DNA of 64,000 nucleotides from Rugamonas apoptosis (GCF_014042355.1 NZ_JACEZU010000002.1:496001-560000); one strand, 5' to 3'. Shown: positions 9,124 to 18,849, numbered from the stretch's first letter. The notes: generated by a model not told the origin, from the letters alone. Numbers and translations are program-made.

Positions 9124-11889
9124 TTAGAACTTGTAGTTCGCGCCCATCAGGATGGTACGGCCATACTTCTGGTATTCCAGCTGCTGGCTGCGGACGCCGG
9201 TATAGGTCTCGTAGGCCGAATTGGTCAGGTTGTTCACCTGCAGCACCAGGCCCAGGCCCTTCATGCTGCCTTCCTTGAAGGTGTAGCCAACCTGGAAGTC
9301 GATCACGTTTTCACCCACCACATAGCGCAGCGAACGCTCGGCGGCGAAGTTGCTGATCTCACCCACGAAGTCCGAACGCTTGCGCTGGCTGATACGGGTT
9401 TCAAAGCCGTTCTTCTCGTAGTAGGCGGTCAGGTTGGTGACGCGCTTGGACAGGCCCGGCAGCGGAATATTGCTGCCGATGCTGCTGCTTGGATCTTCGA
9501 TCTTGATGTCGCTGGTGCTGAAGGTGGCGCTCGCTTGCACACCAAAGCCGTCCAGTGATTTGGTCACCAGGTCCAGAGGCAGCGAGCCGGACAGCTCCAG
9601 GCCCTTCATCACACCGCCCTGGCCGTTGTAAGGCGCCGAGAACGGGCCGGTGGCGGTGTTGAGCGAACCTGGCACGCCCGTGCCGTACACATAACCGGCC
9701 GGGACGAACGACGAGAAATCGAAGTCCTTGGTCTGGGTGTAGATGTAGCTGGTCAGCTTCTTGTAGAAGCCGGCGGCGGCCAGGTAGGCCTTCTTGTCGA
9801 AGTACTTCTCATACGAGATGTCGAAGGCATTGGCGCGCCATGGATCCAGCTTGGCATTGCCGCCGTTGGCGGTCAGGCGCAGCAGGGTCTTGTCGTAGTC
9901 GAGCTCGAACGCCGAACGCAGCTGGTCCACGCGCGGACGGGCCAGTTGCTTGGCCACCGCAATGCGTACGGTCTGCTGGTGGTCGAAACCAAACGCCAGG
10001 TTCAGGCTCGGCAGCACGTCGGTGTAGGTCTTGCCCAGGTCCACATCCTTGATGACGCTGCCGGAAGCGCCGGAGGTGCCGGAAGCATCCAGGTAACGCG
10101 ACTGCGACGACTGGTCGGTGCGCTGCACTTGCACGCCCACGTTACCGCGCACGCTCACGTCGCCCAGCTCGGCCTCGATGTTGGCTTTGACGAAGCTGGT
10201 GGTGACTTTTTCCTGCACGTCCCAAGCCTTGGTGATCAGGTAGGACAGATTGTCGACCGGATGGAACACCATGCCGCTGGCCACGACGCCGGGCACGTTC
10301 CAGGCCGGAATGGTGCCGACGCCGGCGAAGCCCAGGTCCACGGGCGAGTACTGCAGATTGGCGGGCACGCTGAACTGATCGCCGGCCAGCGTGATCGGAC
10401 CTTCAGGTTGGCGCTTCTTCTTCGAGCGGTCGGCATAGTTGATGCCGATATCCACGCCGGAGAACAGTTTTTCCATCATGCCCGGCACCGGCAGGCTGGC
10501 CACCAGTTTGAAGCCCTTCAGCTCGTCTTCCACGTGGGGCGTCTTGCCGTAACCGGAGCCGTAGATCGTATTGCGCACGTACAGCTGCGTCGGGTCGCTG
10601 TAGTTCAGGCCGGGCTTGATGGTCGGGAAGGCGCCATTGGCATATTGCAGCGCCACGCTGTCGAGGAATTGGCTACCTGCCAGCGGATTGTGCTGCAGGT
10701 TGTTTTCCATGCTCAGTTCGTCGCGCTTGGCTTGCGAGTAGTTCACGTCGGCGAACAGCGACCAATCCTTGAACTTGATGGTGTTGCTCCAGCCGGCCGC
10801 ATGGATTTCATCCTTGCGCTTGTTGTACATGCCACGCACCAGCGGGAACACGCCGGTGGCCGTGCCGCCGGCCAGACTGTTGCCATTGAACACGGGGTTG
10901 ACGTAGTTCAGGCCAGGCGTGAAGCCGCCGTTGTAGTTACCCAGGTTGATTTCCAGCTGGTTGTTGGTTTGCTCTTGCTTGAACTCGGAAGCGTAGACGT
11001 CCAGGATACTGGTCCACTGCTTGGTCGGACGGTATTGCAGCACGCCCATGAAGCCATCGCGCTTGTTGGTGCCGCTGGTGGCCACGGCCTTGATGCCGTC
11101 GGTGATGTAAGTGCCTTTTGGAATACCTGGACGCGAATCGGTCTTCCATGGCTCGTACATGCCCGTCTCGTGGTCGAGGATGGGCGATTCCAGGTGGGCG
11201 AAGCCGAGCGCGATGCCGATGGTGCGGTCGGCGAACTGGTCGATGTAGCTGGCGCTGAAGCGGTTGCCGTTGGCCGAGGCGCCGGCGATGCTGCCCAGCG
11301 AGTTGTGTTCGCCACGTGCGTTCAACGCCACGGTACGGCCGCCGAACGACAGCGGACGCACGGTCTGCATGTCGATGGTGCCCGACAGACCCTGGCCGAC
11401 CAGGCCGGCGTCCGGAGTCTTGTACACGACCACGCCGCTCATCAACTCGGATGGGTACTGGTCGAATTCCACGCTGCGGTTGTCGCCCGTACTCACTTGC
11501 TCGCGGCCGTTCAGCAAGGTGGTGGAGAAGTCCGGCGACAAGCCGCGCACGCTGATCACCTGGGCGCGGCCGGAGACGCGCTGGGCGGCCAGGCCGGGCA
11601 GGCGGGAAATGGATTCGGCGATGCTGACGTCGGGCAGCTTGCCTATGTCTTCCGCCGAAATGGCTTCGACGATGGAGGTGGCGTCTTTCTTGACCGAGAT
11701 CGCGTCTTCGATGCCGCGGCGGATACCGGCTACGGTCACGGTCGCCATCGGCGCGGCGTCAGCCTGGGCGGCGGGCGCCGTTTGCGCGCTCGCCGGTTGT
11801 GCCAACGCGGCCACGAACAGGGCGCAGCCTGCCGCCACGGGACTCAGTTGAAATGCGACGCTGCTGCGCTTGTTTACGAACATACTCAT
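9124..11889 (-). CDS. TonB-dependent receptor, maltodextrin uptake type
   Basis: An outer membrane receptor of about 921 residues that would import maltodextrins with energy from TonB. The ATG at 11889 is preferred over one 18 bases upstream because AGGGGAG stands eight bases before it. The protein has a signal peptide ending PASAQ, a plug domain with the segment EDIGKLPDVSIAESISRLPG and RGLSPDFSTTLLNGRE, and a barrel ending in a C-terminal Phe (MGANYKF), as needed for outer membrane insertion. The plug wording is typical of the family that includes Caulobacter MalA. Its position between GH31 and GH13 genes supports a maltodextrin substrate; the substrate itself is inference. Confidence 0.88.
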   Translation of the reverse strand: MSMFVNKRSSVAFQLSPVAAGCALFVAALAQPASAQTAPAAQADAAPMATVTVAGIRRGIEDAISVKKDATSIVEAISAEDIGKLPDVSIAESISRLPGLAAQRVSGRAQVISVRGLSPDFSTTLLNGREQVSTGDNRSVEFDQYPSELMSGVVVYKTPDAGLVGQGLSGTIDMQTVRPLSFGGRTVALNARGEHNSLGSIAGASANGNRFSASYIDQFADRTIGIALGFAHLESPILDHETGMYEPWKTDSRPGIPKGTYITDGIKAVATSGTNKRDGFMGVLQYRPTKQWTSILDVYASEFKQEQTNNQLEINLGNYNGGFTPGLNYVNPVFNGNSLAGGTATGVFPLVRGMYNKRKDEIHAAGWSNTIKFKDWSLFADVNYSQAKRDELSMENNLQHNPLAGSQFLDSVALQYANGAFPTIKPGLNYSDPTQLYVRNTIYGSGYGKTPHVEDELKGFKLVASLPVPGMMEKLFSGVDIGINYADRSKKKRQPEGPITLAGDQFSVPANLQYSPVDLGFAGVGTIPAWNVPGVVASGMVFHPVDNLSYLITKAWDVQEKVTTSFVKANIEAELGDVSVRGNVGVQVQRTDQSSQSRYLDASGTSGASGSVIKDVDLGKTYTDVLPSLNLAFGFDHQQTVRIAVAKQLARPRVDQLRSAFELDYDKTLLRLTANGGNAKLDPWRANAFDISYEKYFDKKAYLAAAGFYKKLTSYIYTQTKDFDFSSFVPAGYVYGTGVPGSLNTATGPFSAPYNGQGGVMKGLELSGSLPLDLVTKSLDGFGVQASATFSTSDIKIEDPSSSIGSNIPLPGLSKRVTNLTAYYEKNGFETRISQRKRSDFVGEISNFAAERSLRYVVGENVIDFQVGYTFKEGSMKGLGLVLQVNNLTNSAYETYTGVRSQQLEYQKYGRTILMGANYKF

Positions 11890-12015
11890 GCTTAATGCTC
11901 CCCTCACTCGACACCAAATATATTTCCCGCCACCATCAACCTGAGCGCTCGCGCCAGCCAGTACGATTTCACGGGATCCTGGGAATTCAACGTTCTTTGA
12001 CGTTCCAGAAAGAAT

Positions 12016-12043
12016 TTTGTACTAAAACTAGATCGAGTGTCAA
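12016..12043 (-). promoter_or_regulatory. candidate promoter of the TonB receptor gene
   Basis: On the minus strand TTGACA (12043-12038) is followed after 16 bases by TACAAA (12021-12016). The -35 lies in the block TTCGATTGACAC shared exactly with the MFS promoter region at 4600-4589. Confidence 0.5.
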
Positions 12044-12350
12044 TCGAAGTTCAGTTCAGCTACATCCTTACAACCCGCATAAAATCACACTCCCTATGAG
12101 AAATGCGGTAAGACGTTGTATTTCGGCTACAGCAAATGGCCGCAAGCCATGTAATCGAACTACAAAATCCAGGATAAACCCCACCCGAACGCCACCCCAA
12201 TTGCCGCAAGCCCTGCCCTGCACCCAGCAGCGCCAGGCGAGCTAGCCCCTGCCAAGACGAAAAGCCGTGGCCAACCGGCCTCACCGAACTCAAACCATGT
12301 ACCTTCACTAGAAATGACCCAAGACAATCCGGGCCAAAACTCCAGCTACG

Positions 12351-12379
12351 TTGCTAAGTACATGTTTTTAAATTATTAT
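12351..12379 (+). promoter_or_regulatory. candidate promoter of the GH13 cyclomaltodextrinase-like gene
   Basis: TTGCTA (12351-12356) and TATTAT (12374-12379) are 17 bases apart in an AT-rich stretch; a TGTAGTTTGC element lies just downstream at 12407-12416. Confidence 0.45.
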
Positions 12380-12439
12380 TTTACGAATACGAAAAACAAG
12401 GCACACTGTAGTTTGCCTACCAAATCCATGGAGATCGCG

Positions 12440-14305
12440 ATGCGACGCTTGATCATGCTGGCCGCGCTGGCCGCACTACCCCCATCCCTGACATGGGCCC
12501 AGCCTGCGGATCATGGCATCGACCATCTGGAACCGCCATCGTGGTGGACCGGCATGCGCAGCCCGCAACTGGAACTGATGGTGCATGGACCACGGATCGC
12601 GGAACTGGAACCGGCGCTGCACTATCCGGGCGTACGCATCGCCCAGGTAACACGCACATCCAATGATAATTACATGTTCATTCAACTGAACATCACGCCC
12701 GGCACACTGCCCGGCAAGCTCACGCTGCAATTCCGCCAGCATGGCAAGACCGTGCTCAGCCACCCCTACACGCTACAGGCGCGCGCGGCCGGCTCGGCCG
12801 AACGGATCGGCTTTGGTGGCGCCGACGCCATCTATGAAGTAATGCCCGACCGCTACGCCAACGGCGACCCGGCCAACGACAACACGCCCGGCATGACGGA
12901 GCGCGCCAACCGCCAGGACGGCTCCGGCCGCCACGGCGGCGACCTGGCCGGCATGGCGGCCCACCTGGACTACGTGGCCGCCATGGGCTACACCATGCTG
13001 TGGCCCACGCCGCTGCTGGAAGCGAATATGCAGCAGGGCTCCTATCACGGCTACGCCAGCACCAACCACTACCGCATCGACCCGCGCTACGGCAGCAACG
13101 AGCAATACCGCGACTTCGTGGCGCAGGCGCGCACCCGCGGCATCGGTGTGATACAAGACGTGGTGCTCAACCACATCGGCGACCGCCACTGGTGGATGCG
13201 GGACTTGCCCAGCGAGGACTGGATCACCCACCAGGGCAAGTTCGTGCCCACCCAGCATCACCGGGTGGCCGTGCAGGACCCGTATGGCTCGCAGGCGGAC
13301 CGGCGCGACTTCACCCAAGGCTGGTTCGTGGACACCATGCCCGACCTGAACCAGGCCAATCCCCACCTGGCCACCTACCTGATGCAAAACAGCATCTGGT
13401 GGATCGAGTACGCGGGCCTGGCCGGCCTGCGGGTGGACACCTACAGCTATTCGGACAGCGCCTTCCTGAGCGCCTGGTCGGCCCGCATCATGGGCGAATA
13501 TCCGAAGCTGAACCTGGTGGGCGAGGAATGGAGCCCGCACATTCCCATCGTCGCCCGCTGGCAAGAGGGCAAGCGCAATTTCGACGGTTATGCGTCGCAC
13601 ATGCCGGGCATGATGGACTTCCCGCTCAACGACACGCTGCGCCGCGCGCTGGCCTCGGACGACGCCGATGGCGCCCAGTACAGCCTGACGAGCTTGTATG
13701 AAACCCTGTCGCAGGATTACCTGTACGCCGATCCGGGCAAGATGGTGCTATTCGAAGGCAACCACGACCTGCCCCGCATCTACAGCGACCTGCACGAGGA
13801 CGACGCGCTGTTCCGCATGGCCATGGCTTACGTGCTGACGGCGCCCCGCATCCCCCAGTTCTACGCCGGCACGGAAGTGCTGATGACCAGTACCACCGGC
13901 CGCCGCGACGACGCTTCCTACCGGCGCGACTTCCCCGGCGGCTGGGCCGGCGACACGGTCAACGCCTTCACGGGCGCGGGTCTGACGCCCAGGCAACTGG
14001 CGGCCCAGGCGTTCCTGAAAAAGCTGCTGAACTGGCGCAAGGGCCAGCCCGTGATCCATCACGGCAAGACCATGCAGTTCGGACCAGAACAGAATACCTA
14101 CGTGTTCTTCCGCTATGACGGCGCACGCAAAGTGATGGTGGCCTTCAACAAGAACCACAGCGACACCACACTGGCCACGGCCCGCTTCCAGGAAATGCTG
14201 GCCGGCGTGCATGGCGGCGACGACGTCATCAGCGGGCAGCATTACGCGCTGGGCGACACGCTGACCTTGCCGGCGCGCTCGGTACTGGTGCTGGCGTTGC
14301 GCTAA
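12440..14305 (+). CDS. secreted GH13 cyclomaltodextrinase / neopullulanase-like enzyme
   Basis: Degrades cyclic or linear maltodextrins, probably in the periplasm. I choose the ATG at 12440 (621 residues) because GGAG lies a few bases upstream and a signal peptide follows directly (MRRLIMLAALAALPPSLTWA). The region up to about residue 120 looks like the cyclomaltodextrinase N-terminal beta domain. The GH13 barrel carries the nucleophile Asp in GLRVDTYSY (near 332), the acid/base Glu in LVGEEW (near 361) and the third Asp in EGNHDLPR (near 441); a C-terminal beta domain ends the protein. The architecture resembles SusA-type neopullulanases. It completes the polymer-processing set with the TonB receptor. 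Confidence 0.9.
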   Translation: MRRLIMLAALAALPPSLTWAQPADHGIDHLEPPSWWTGMRSPQLELMVHGPRIAELEPALHYPGVRIAQVTRTSNDNYMFIQLNITPGTLPGKLTLQFRQHGKTVLSHPYTLQARAAGSAERIGFGGADAIYEVMPDRYANGDPANDNTPGMTERANRQDGSGRHGGDLAGMAAHLDYVAAMGYTMLWPTPLLEANMQQGSYHGYASTNHYRIDPRYGSNEQYRDFVAQARTRGIGVIQDVVLNHIGDRHWWMRDLPSEDWITHQGKFVPTQHHRVAVQDPYGSQADRRDFTQGWFVDTMPDLNQANPHLATYLMQNSIWWIEYAGLAGLRVDTYSYSDSAFLSAWSARIMGEYPKLNLVGEEWSPHIPIVARWQEGKRNFDGYASHMPGMMDFPLNDTLRRALASDDADGAQYSLTSLYETLSQDYLYADPGKMVLFEGNHDLPRIYSDLHEDDALFRMAMAYVLTAPRIPQFYAGTEVLMTSTTGRRDDASYRRDFPGGWAGDTVNAFTGAGLTPRQLAAQAFLKKLLNWRKGQPVIHHGKTMQFGPEQNTYVFFRYDGARKVMVAFNKNHSDTTLATARFQEMLAGVHGGDDVISGQHYALGDTLTLPARSVLVLALR

Positions 14306-14321
14306 CGCGGCACGCGCACCA

Positions 14322-15944
14322 TCACACCCGGCTCAAGGCCCGCGACGGCGAAGGCCGCGCCGATGGCGCCGTCCCCTCGTTGAGCTTGAAGATGCTGACC
14401 GCCTCGTTCAAGCTGGCCGCCTGCTGCTGCAAGGCGTCGGCCGCGGCGGCGGCCTGCTCCACCAGCGCCGCGTTCTGCTGGGTCACATTGTCCATCTGGC
14501 TGATGGCCGTGCTGACCTGCTCGATACCCTCGCGCTGCTCGGCGCTGGCGGTGGCGATCTCGCCTATCATGGCCGTGACCTGGCGCACGCTGGTCACCAC
14601 TTCCTCCATCGTCGTGCCAGCCTGTCCCACCAGACGGCTGCCCGCATCCACCCGCCCCACGGAATCGTTGATCAATTCCTTGATTTCCCTGGCCGCCGCC
14701 GCGCTGCGCTGGGCCAGGTTGCGCACTTCCGACGCCACCACCGCGAACCCCCGGCCCTGCTCGCCGGCGCGGGCCGCTTCCACCGCCGCGTTCAAGGCCA
14801 GGATATTGGTCTGGAACGCGATACCGTCGATCACGCCGATGATGTCGACGATCTTGCGCGACGATTCATTGATCGAACCCATGGTCTGCACCATCTGCTC
14901 GACCGCCTCGCCGCCGCGCTGGGCCACGCTGGAGGCCGCGTCGGCCAAGCGGCTGGCTTCGCTGGCATTGTCGTTATTGTGCTTGACGGTGGTGCTCAGT
15001 TCGACCATGGAGGCGGCCGTCTGTTGCAGCGAACTGGCCTGCTCCTCCGTACGGCTCGACAAATCCAGGTTGCCGCTGGCGATTTCCACTGTGGCCTGAT
15101 GGATGGTGTCCGTGCCATGACGCACCTGGCCGACGATGCGCGCCAGACTGTCCTGCATGGCCTTGAGTGCCCGCAGCAGGTCGCCGATCTCGTCCATGGT
15201 GCTGGCCCGCACCTCGCTGCGCAAGTCGCCCGCCGCCACCGTCTGGGCCATGCCCACGGCCGCCCCCAACGGCACGGTAATGCTGCGGATCAGCCAGCGT
15301 ACGGTGATGAAACCCACCACCACCGTCACCAGCAGCGTGGCCAGCATCACGGTGATGGCGCTGCGGTATTCGCGCTCATTGCCCTGCGCCATTTCCGTCG
15401 TCAAACGGCGCGATTCGGTGCCGATGAAGGCGACGATGTCGTTGATCTTGGCCGTAGGTACCCGGTCTATGCCCTTGACCAGCTTGTCGACCACGTGCGC
15501 GCTGTCAGGATTGGCCGCATCAAATTGCTTGAGCGCTTCCAGGTATTTCCCCTGCAACTCGGTGTGGGTGAGCAAGGCTTGATCGACCAGCGGCGTGTGC
15601 AATTGCAACCGGTCCATCATGGCCTTCAGCTTGCCCAGCTCAACCCGGGTCGCTTCGCTGCTCTTGACGAAGGCTTTGGAATATTTGTCGAAGGCAGCCG
15701 GGTCGTTGCCACGCAACAGGATGTCCTTCCACTCCTGCACCTGGATCTTGAATTGCAGCTGCGCGCTGCGGGCCGTGTCCACCGCTTCGCTGAGCATGTC
15801 GGAACGGGCCATGGCCTCGGCGCTGCGGGTATTGCTGTTATTTAAGGCGCGCCAGCCGCCGCCGGCCACCACCAGCAGCGCGGCCAGGAAGAAGGCGCCC
15901 AACAAGGCCAGCCGCAGTCCGATTTTCAAATTAGCGAGTTTCAT
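14322..15944 (-). CDS. methyl-accepting chemotaxis protein
   Basis: An inner membrane chemoreceptor of 540 residues. It has a transmembrane helix at about residues 10-30, a helical periplasmic sensor region of about 160 residues (four-helix-bundle type), a second transmembrane helix near 190-212, a HAMP domain, and a long coiled-coil signalling domain with the highly conserved hairpin segment around [19 protein letters not shown]. No C-terminal CheR pentapeptide is seen. The start has GGGAG well placed. It converges on the GH13 gene with a 16-bp gap; no che genes are nearby, so the ligand is unknown, though the neighbourhood would allow a sugar-linked role. Confidence 0.93.
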   Translation of the reverse strand: MKLANLKIGLRLALLGAFFLAALLVVAGGGWRALNNSNTRSAEAMARSDMLSEAVDTARSAQLQFKIQVQEWKDILLRGNDPAAFDKYSKAFVKSSEATRVELGKLKAMMDRLQLHTPLVDQALLTHTELQGKYLEALKQFDAANPDSAHVVDKLVKGIDRVPTAKINDIVAFIGTESRRLTTEMAQGNEREYRSAITVMLATLLVTVVVGFITVRWLIRSITVPLGAAVGMAQTVAAGDLRSEVRASTMDEIGDLLRALKAMQDSLARIVGQVRHGTDTIHQATVEIASGNLDLSSRTEEQASSLQQTAASMVELSTTVKHNNDNASEASRLADAASSVAQRGGEAVEQMVQTMGSINESSRKIVDIIGVIDGIAFQTNILALNAAVEAARAGEQGRGFAVVASEVRNLAQRSAAAAREIKELINDSVGRVDAGSRLVGQAGTTMEEVVTSVRQVTAMIGEIATASAEQREGIEQVSTAISQMDNVTQQNAALVEQAAAAADALQQQAASLNEAVSIFKLNEGTAPSARPSPSRALSRV

Positions 15945-16054
15945 GTCGCTCCCTTCATCAAAATGAATCTTGGGTGAAATTCGGACCGGCGGCGGCTGGG
16001 GCGGTCCAAGGTTGCATGTGCAATAGTTACATCATGCGCTTCCGTACGGAAAAA

Positions 16055-16579
16055 TCAAGCAAAGCCGGCGTTGCCGAAGTCAAGCCGGTACACATTGGAA
16101 GGCACGGCGGGCGTCAGCTCGGCGCAGCGCTCAAATTGCAAACCCAGCTTGCGCAGCAGCGCATTGGAAGCGACGTTGTCCGGCCCGGTGATGGCCAGCA
16201 AGGCGGGCAGGCGCAGCGTATCGCGCGCATGGGCCACCACGGCGCTGGCGGCCTCGAAGGCATAGCCCTGGCCCCAGTAAGCGGGCCGCAACGCATAGCC
16301 GATATCGACGCCGGGCAGGCTGTCGCGCTTGATGAGGCCGCACAGCCCCAACGGCGCGCCATCGTCCTTGCGCTCGACCAGATACAGGGAGTGGCCCAGG
16401 CGGCGCTGCATGTCGCACGGCCCCTGCTCGATGGCGGCGCGGGCCGCCGCCACGGTGTGGATATTCTTGTCGCCGATATGGCGCAGCCAGGACGGCTCGT
16501 TGACCAGCGCCAGGTAGAACGGCGCATCGTCCGCGGCGAGCGTGCGCAGGCGCAGGCGGGGCGTGTCGAGCACGATCAT
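16055..16579 (-). CDS. GNAT family N-acetyltransferase (RimJ/RimL type)
   Basis: A 174-residue cytoplasmic acetyltransferase. The opening LDTPRLRLRTLAADDAPF is the usual start of RimJ/RimL-type GNAT proteins, and GYALRPAYWGQGYAFEA holds the acetyl-CoA pyrophosphate-binding turn. The C-terminal NVASNALLRKLGLQFER is the matching beta-strand/helix of the fold. It begins four bases after the stop of the preceding acetyltransferase gene and is the last gene of that set. The acceptor is unknown. Confidence 0.88.
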   Translation of the reverse strand: MIVLDTPRLRLRTLAADDAPFYLALVNEPSWLRHIGDKNIHTVAAARAAIEQGPCDMQRRLGHSLYLVERKDDGAPLGLCGLIKRDSLPGVDIGYALRPAYWGQGYAFEAASAVVAHARDTLRLPALLAITGPDNVASNALLRKLGLQFERCAELTPAVPSNVYRLDFGNAGFA

Positions 16580-16583
16580 GGGT

Positions 16584-17102
16584 TTATTCAGGCCAGTGGG
16601 CGCGGTCGTTGAGCAACTGGCACATCACATAGGCATCCACGTAGCCCAGTTGCGGATGGCGGTAGGCGCCGGGCAGCGTGCCGGCCACCTGGAAGCCCAG
16701 CCGTTTCCACAGCAGCACGGCCGCCACATTGGAGCTGATCACGAAATCAAGCTGCACCGACAGGTAGCCGGCCTGGCGCGCCGCGCGCAGGCAATCGGCG
16801 CCCAGCAGCTTGCCCACGCCGATCCCCTGCGCGGCCGGGCTGACGACGAAGAAAGCGCTGGCCACATGGGCGCCCCGCCCCGGCTGGGCCGGCTGCAGCC
16901 GGTACATGCCCAGCAGGCGTTCGCCGTTCAGGATCGCCACGTGGCTGGCCACGCCGGGGCCGAACCAGTAGGCCAGGCAAGCCTCGCGCGTGATGTCGGC
17001 GGGGAAATACAAAGTGTCGCCGCTGGCGACCAGTTCTTCCTGCACCGCCCACATGGCGTCAAAATCAGCCGCTGTGGCGGGACGTATGGCGATTTCTTTC
17101 AA
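16584..17102 (-). CDS. GNAT family N-acetyltransferase
   Basis: A 172-residue acetyltransferase; ATAADFDAMWAVQEE at the N-terminus and SPAAQGIGVGKLLGADCL (acetyl-CoA loop Q-x-x-G-x-G) mark the GNAT fold. The only start fitting the fold is TTG at 17102, supported by GGAG five bases upstream. It lies 45 bp behind the cytosine-deaminase-like gene and four bases before the second GNAT gene, so the three are probably one transcript. This GNAT branch often modifies small molecules or antibiotics of unknown identity; the substrate is not predictable here. Confidence 0.85.
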   Translation of the reverse strand: MKEIAIRPATAADFDAMWAVQEELVASGDTLYFPADITREACLAYWFGPGVASHVAILNGERLLGMYRLQPAQPGRGAHVASAFFVVSPAAQGIGVGKLLGADCLRAARQAGYLSVQLDFVISSNVAAVLLWKRLGFQVAGTLPGAYRHPQLGYVDAYVMCQLLNDRAHWPE

Positions 17103-17147
17103 GACAGCTCCAACAGGTTGCCCAGCAATTTTTTTGATAGCCGATTG

Positions 17148-18461
17148 TCATGTATTTTGATCGTCAAGTCCAGCGTGCGGCTGCAAGCGGAACCCGGTGC
17201 GCGCCGGCCGCCCCGGCAAGTCCAGCGTGGCCACCGCGCGCGGCGTGCTGCTGATCACCTTGCCGCGCCGCATCACCAGGCGCCGGCCCGCCCGCAGGCG
17301 GATCGCCTCCACCGGATTGGCCGCGTCCAGCAGCACGAGGTCGGCGTGGCAGCCCGGCTCCAGGCCGTAGCCCTGCAAGCCCAGGATGCGGGCCGGCGCG
17401 GCCGTGACGGCCTCGAAACAGGCGCGCATGGCTTGCTGGCCCGTCATCTGGGCCACGTGCAAGCCCATGTGGGCCACTTCCAGCATGTCGCCCGAACCGA
17501 GGCTGTACCACGGGTCCATCACGCAATCGTGGCCGAACGCCACCTCGATCCCGGCCGCCAGCAGTTCCGGCACCCGCGTCATGCCGCGCCGCTTGGGATA
17601 GCTGTCGTGGCGGCCCTGCAGCGTGATGTTGATGAGCGGATTGGCCACCGCCGCCACGCCGGCCTCGCGGATCAGGGGCAGCAGCTTGCTCACGTAGTAA
17701 TTGTCCATCGAATGCATGGAGGTCAGGTGCGAACCGGTGACCCGCCCTTGCAGGCCCAGCCGGTTGGTTTCGTAGGCCAGCGTTTCGATGTGGCGCGAGT
17801 GCGGGTCGTCCGATTCGTCGCAATGCATGTCCACCCGCAAGCCCTTGCCGGCCGCGAATTCGCACAGGATGCGTACCGACTCGGCGCCTTCGGCCATGGT
17901 GCGCTCGAAGTGGGGAATGCCACCCACCACGTCCACCCCCATGGCGATGGCGCGCTTGAGGTTGGCCAGCGCCGTGGGGCTGCGCAGCAAGCCATCCTGG
18001 GGGAAGGCCACCAGTTGCAGGTCCAGGTAGGGCGCTACCTGGTGCTTCACGTCGAGCAGCGCTTCCACCGCCAGCAGGCGGTCGTCGCAAATGTCGACAT
18101 GGCTGCGGATGGCCAGCAAACCCTTGGCCACGGCCCAGTCGCAATATTGCAACGCGCGGGCTACCAGTGCCTCCTGGGTCAGGTGCGGTTTCAGCTCCCC
18201 CCACAGCGCGATGCCTTCCAGCAACGTGCCGGACTCGTTTACGCGCGGCAAGCCATAACTGAGGGTGGCGTCCATGTGGAAATGGGCGTCCACGAACGGC
18301 GGTGCGAGCAGGTCGCCGCCGGCGTCGATCTCGTGCCGCCCGCGCGGCGCCAGGGATGGGCCGATGGCGGCGATGCGGCCATCGGCGATGGCCAGGTCGA
18401 TGCCCTGGCGGCCATCCGGCAGGCTGGCATTGCGTATGACAGTATCAAAAGGCACATCCAT
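17148..18461 (-). CDS. cytosine deaminase-like amidohydrolase
   Basis: A metal-dependent deaminase of the amidohydrolase superfamily (437 residues), clearly related to E. coli CodA along its length: FVDAHFHMDATLS (metal-binding HxH), LQLVAFPQDG (cytosine-contacting Gln), HCDESDD (catalytic Glu), GSHLTSMHS, and ANPLINITLQGRHDSYPKRRG. In CodA the metal-binding Asp313 is followed by Asp314; here the motif is FGHDCVMDPWY, so the first Asp is kept and the second is Cys. Position 314 influences substrate choice in CodA, so the natural substrate may be another amino-pyrimidine or related ring. The start has GGGAG six bases upstream. No codB-type permease is adjacent; two acetyltransferases follow. 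Confidence 0.88.
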   Translation of the reverse strand: MDVPFDTVIRNASLPDGRQGIDLAIADGRIAAIGPSLAPRGRHEIDAGGDLLAPPFVDAHFHMDATLSYGLPRVNESGTLLEGIALWGELKPHLTQEALVARALQYCDWAVAKGLLAIRSHVDICDDRLLAVEALLDVKHQVAPYLDLQLVAFPQDGLLRSPTALANLKRAIAMGVDVVGGIPHFERTMAEGAESVRILCEFAAGKGLRVDMHCDESDDPHSRHIETLAYETNRLGLQGRVTGSHLTSMHSMDNYYVSKLLPLIREAGVAAVANPLINITLQGRHDSYPKRRGMTRVPELLAAGIEVAFGHDCVMDPWYSLGSGDMLEVAHMGLHVAQMTGQQAMRACFEAVTAAPARILGLQGYGLEPGCHADLVLLDAANPVEAIRLRAGRRLVMRRGKVISSTPRAVATLDLPGRPARTGFRLQPHAGLDDQNT

Positions 18462-18479
18462 AGGCGGCTCCCGGCCAGC

Positions 18480-18728
18480 TTACTTCTTCCAGTAGGAAAA
18501 TTCGGTCTCGTAACAGACCGTCTCGATGTCGGCGATACGCTCCTGCATCGCGCTTTGCGCGTCCAGGATGGCCTGATTGTAGACAGAGGGGCCAATTTCA
18601 CGCAAACAATAATCGAGCAGCAGGCGCGCCTTGAGCTCGCCCACCTCCTCGTCCATGTTCTCCGCACAATAGCGCTGGATGGAGGACAGCAGGCGTTGCT
18701 CCACGTCCTTGTTCAATTTGATCGTCAT
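18480..18728 (-). CDS. DUF2164 family protein
   Basis: An 82-residue cytoplasmic protein of unknown function. The segments IKLNKDVEQRLLSSIQRY, MDEEVGELKARLLLDYCL and EIGPSVYNQAILDAQ are the core of the DUF2164 family, and the length is normal for it. It stands 18 bp upstream of the cytosine-deaminase-like gene on the same strand and is divergent from the phasin gene. No catalytic motif is visible. Confidence 0.85.
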   Translation of the reverse strand: MTIKLNKDVEQRLLSSIQRYCAENMDEEVGELKARLLLDYCLREIGPSVYNQAILDAQSAMQERIADIETVCYETEFSYWKK

Positions 18729-18754
18729 GTTGTTTCACCTGGAAAAGGTTATTG

Positions 18755-18764
18755 TTGCAGTGCA
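18755..18764. promoter_or_regulatory. candidate PhaR-type operator, upstream copy
   Basis: TTGCAGTGCA; its near-copy TTGCAGCGCA lies at 18857-18866 next to the phasin start site. TGC-rich elements of this sort are bound by PhaR in front of phasin genes of other bacteria; here it lies just upstream of the DUF2164 start codon. Confidence 0.4.
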
Positions 18765-18774
18765 TTAATTTACT

Positions 18775-18788
18775 GGGCGATATCGCCC
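18775..18788. repeat. perfect 14-bp palindrome
   Basis: GGGCGATATCGCCC is an exact palindrome in the divergent DUF2164/phasin promoter region. It may be an operator; no known regulator is assigned. Confidence 0.4.
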
Positions 18789-18820
18789 TGTTGTATCGCA
18801 CGGATGGCGGAAAAAATAAC

Positions 18821-18849
18821 TTTCCAAGCCCGTCAATCGCCGCTAGAAT
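18821..18849 (+). promoter_or_regulatory. phasin promoter
   Basis: TTTCCA (18821-18826) and TAGAAT (18844-18849) with a 17-base spacer. The expected transcription start, near 18856, abuts the PhaR-like element at 18857-18866. Confidence 0.55.

Larger units (their letters stand above)
11890..12439. other. 550-bp divergent regulatory region
   Basis: This AT-richer stretch separates the TonB receptor gene (minus) and the GH13 gene (plus). It holds a candidate promoter for each gene and several TGTAG/CTACA elements (near 12060, 12125, 12160 and 12407). Reading frames inside it have no coding character, so no gene is called. Confidence 0.6.

Noticed and set aside
12060..12308. Open frame of 82 codons on the minus strand in the receptor/GH13 regulatory region
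   Set aside because: No ribosome site, composition unlike the neighbours, and it overlaps promoter elements.
16040..16051. Palindrome TTCCGTACGGAA near the end of the GNAT gene as a terminator
   Set aside because: The run of T precedes rather than follows the stem in the gene's direction, and the stem is only six base pairs.
16055..17102. Two adjacent GNAT genes as a toxin-antitoxin pair
   Set aside because: Both are full-length acetyltransferases of about 170 residues; there is no ribbon-helix-helix antitoxin partner.
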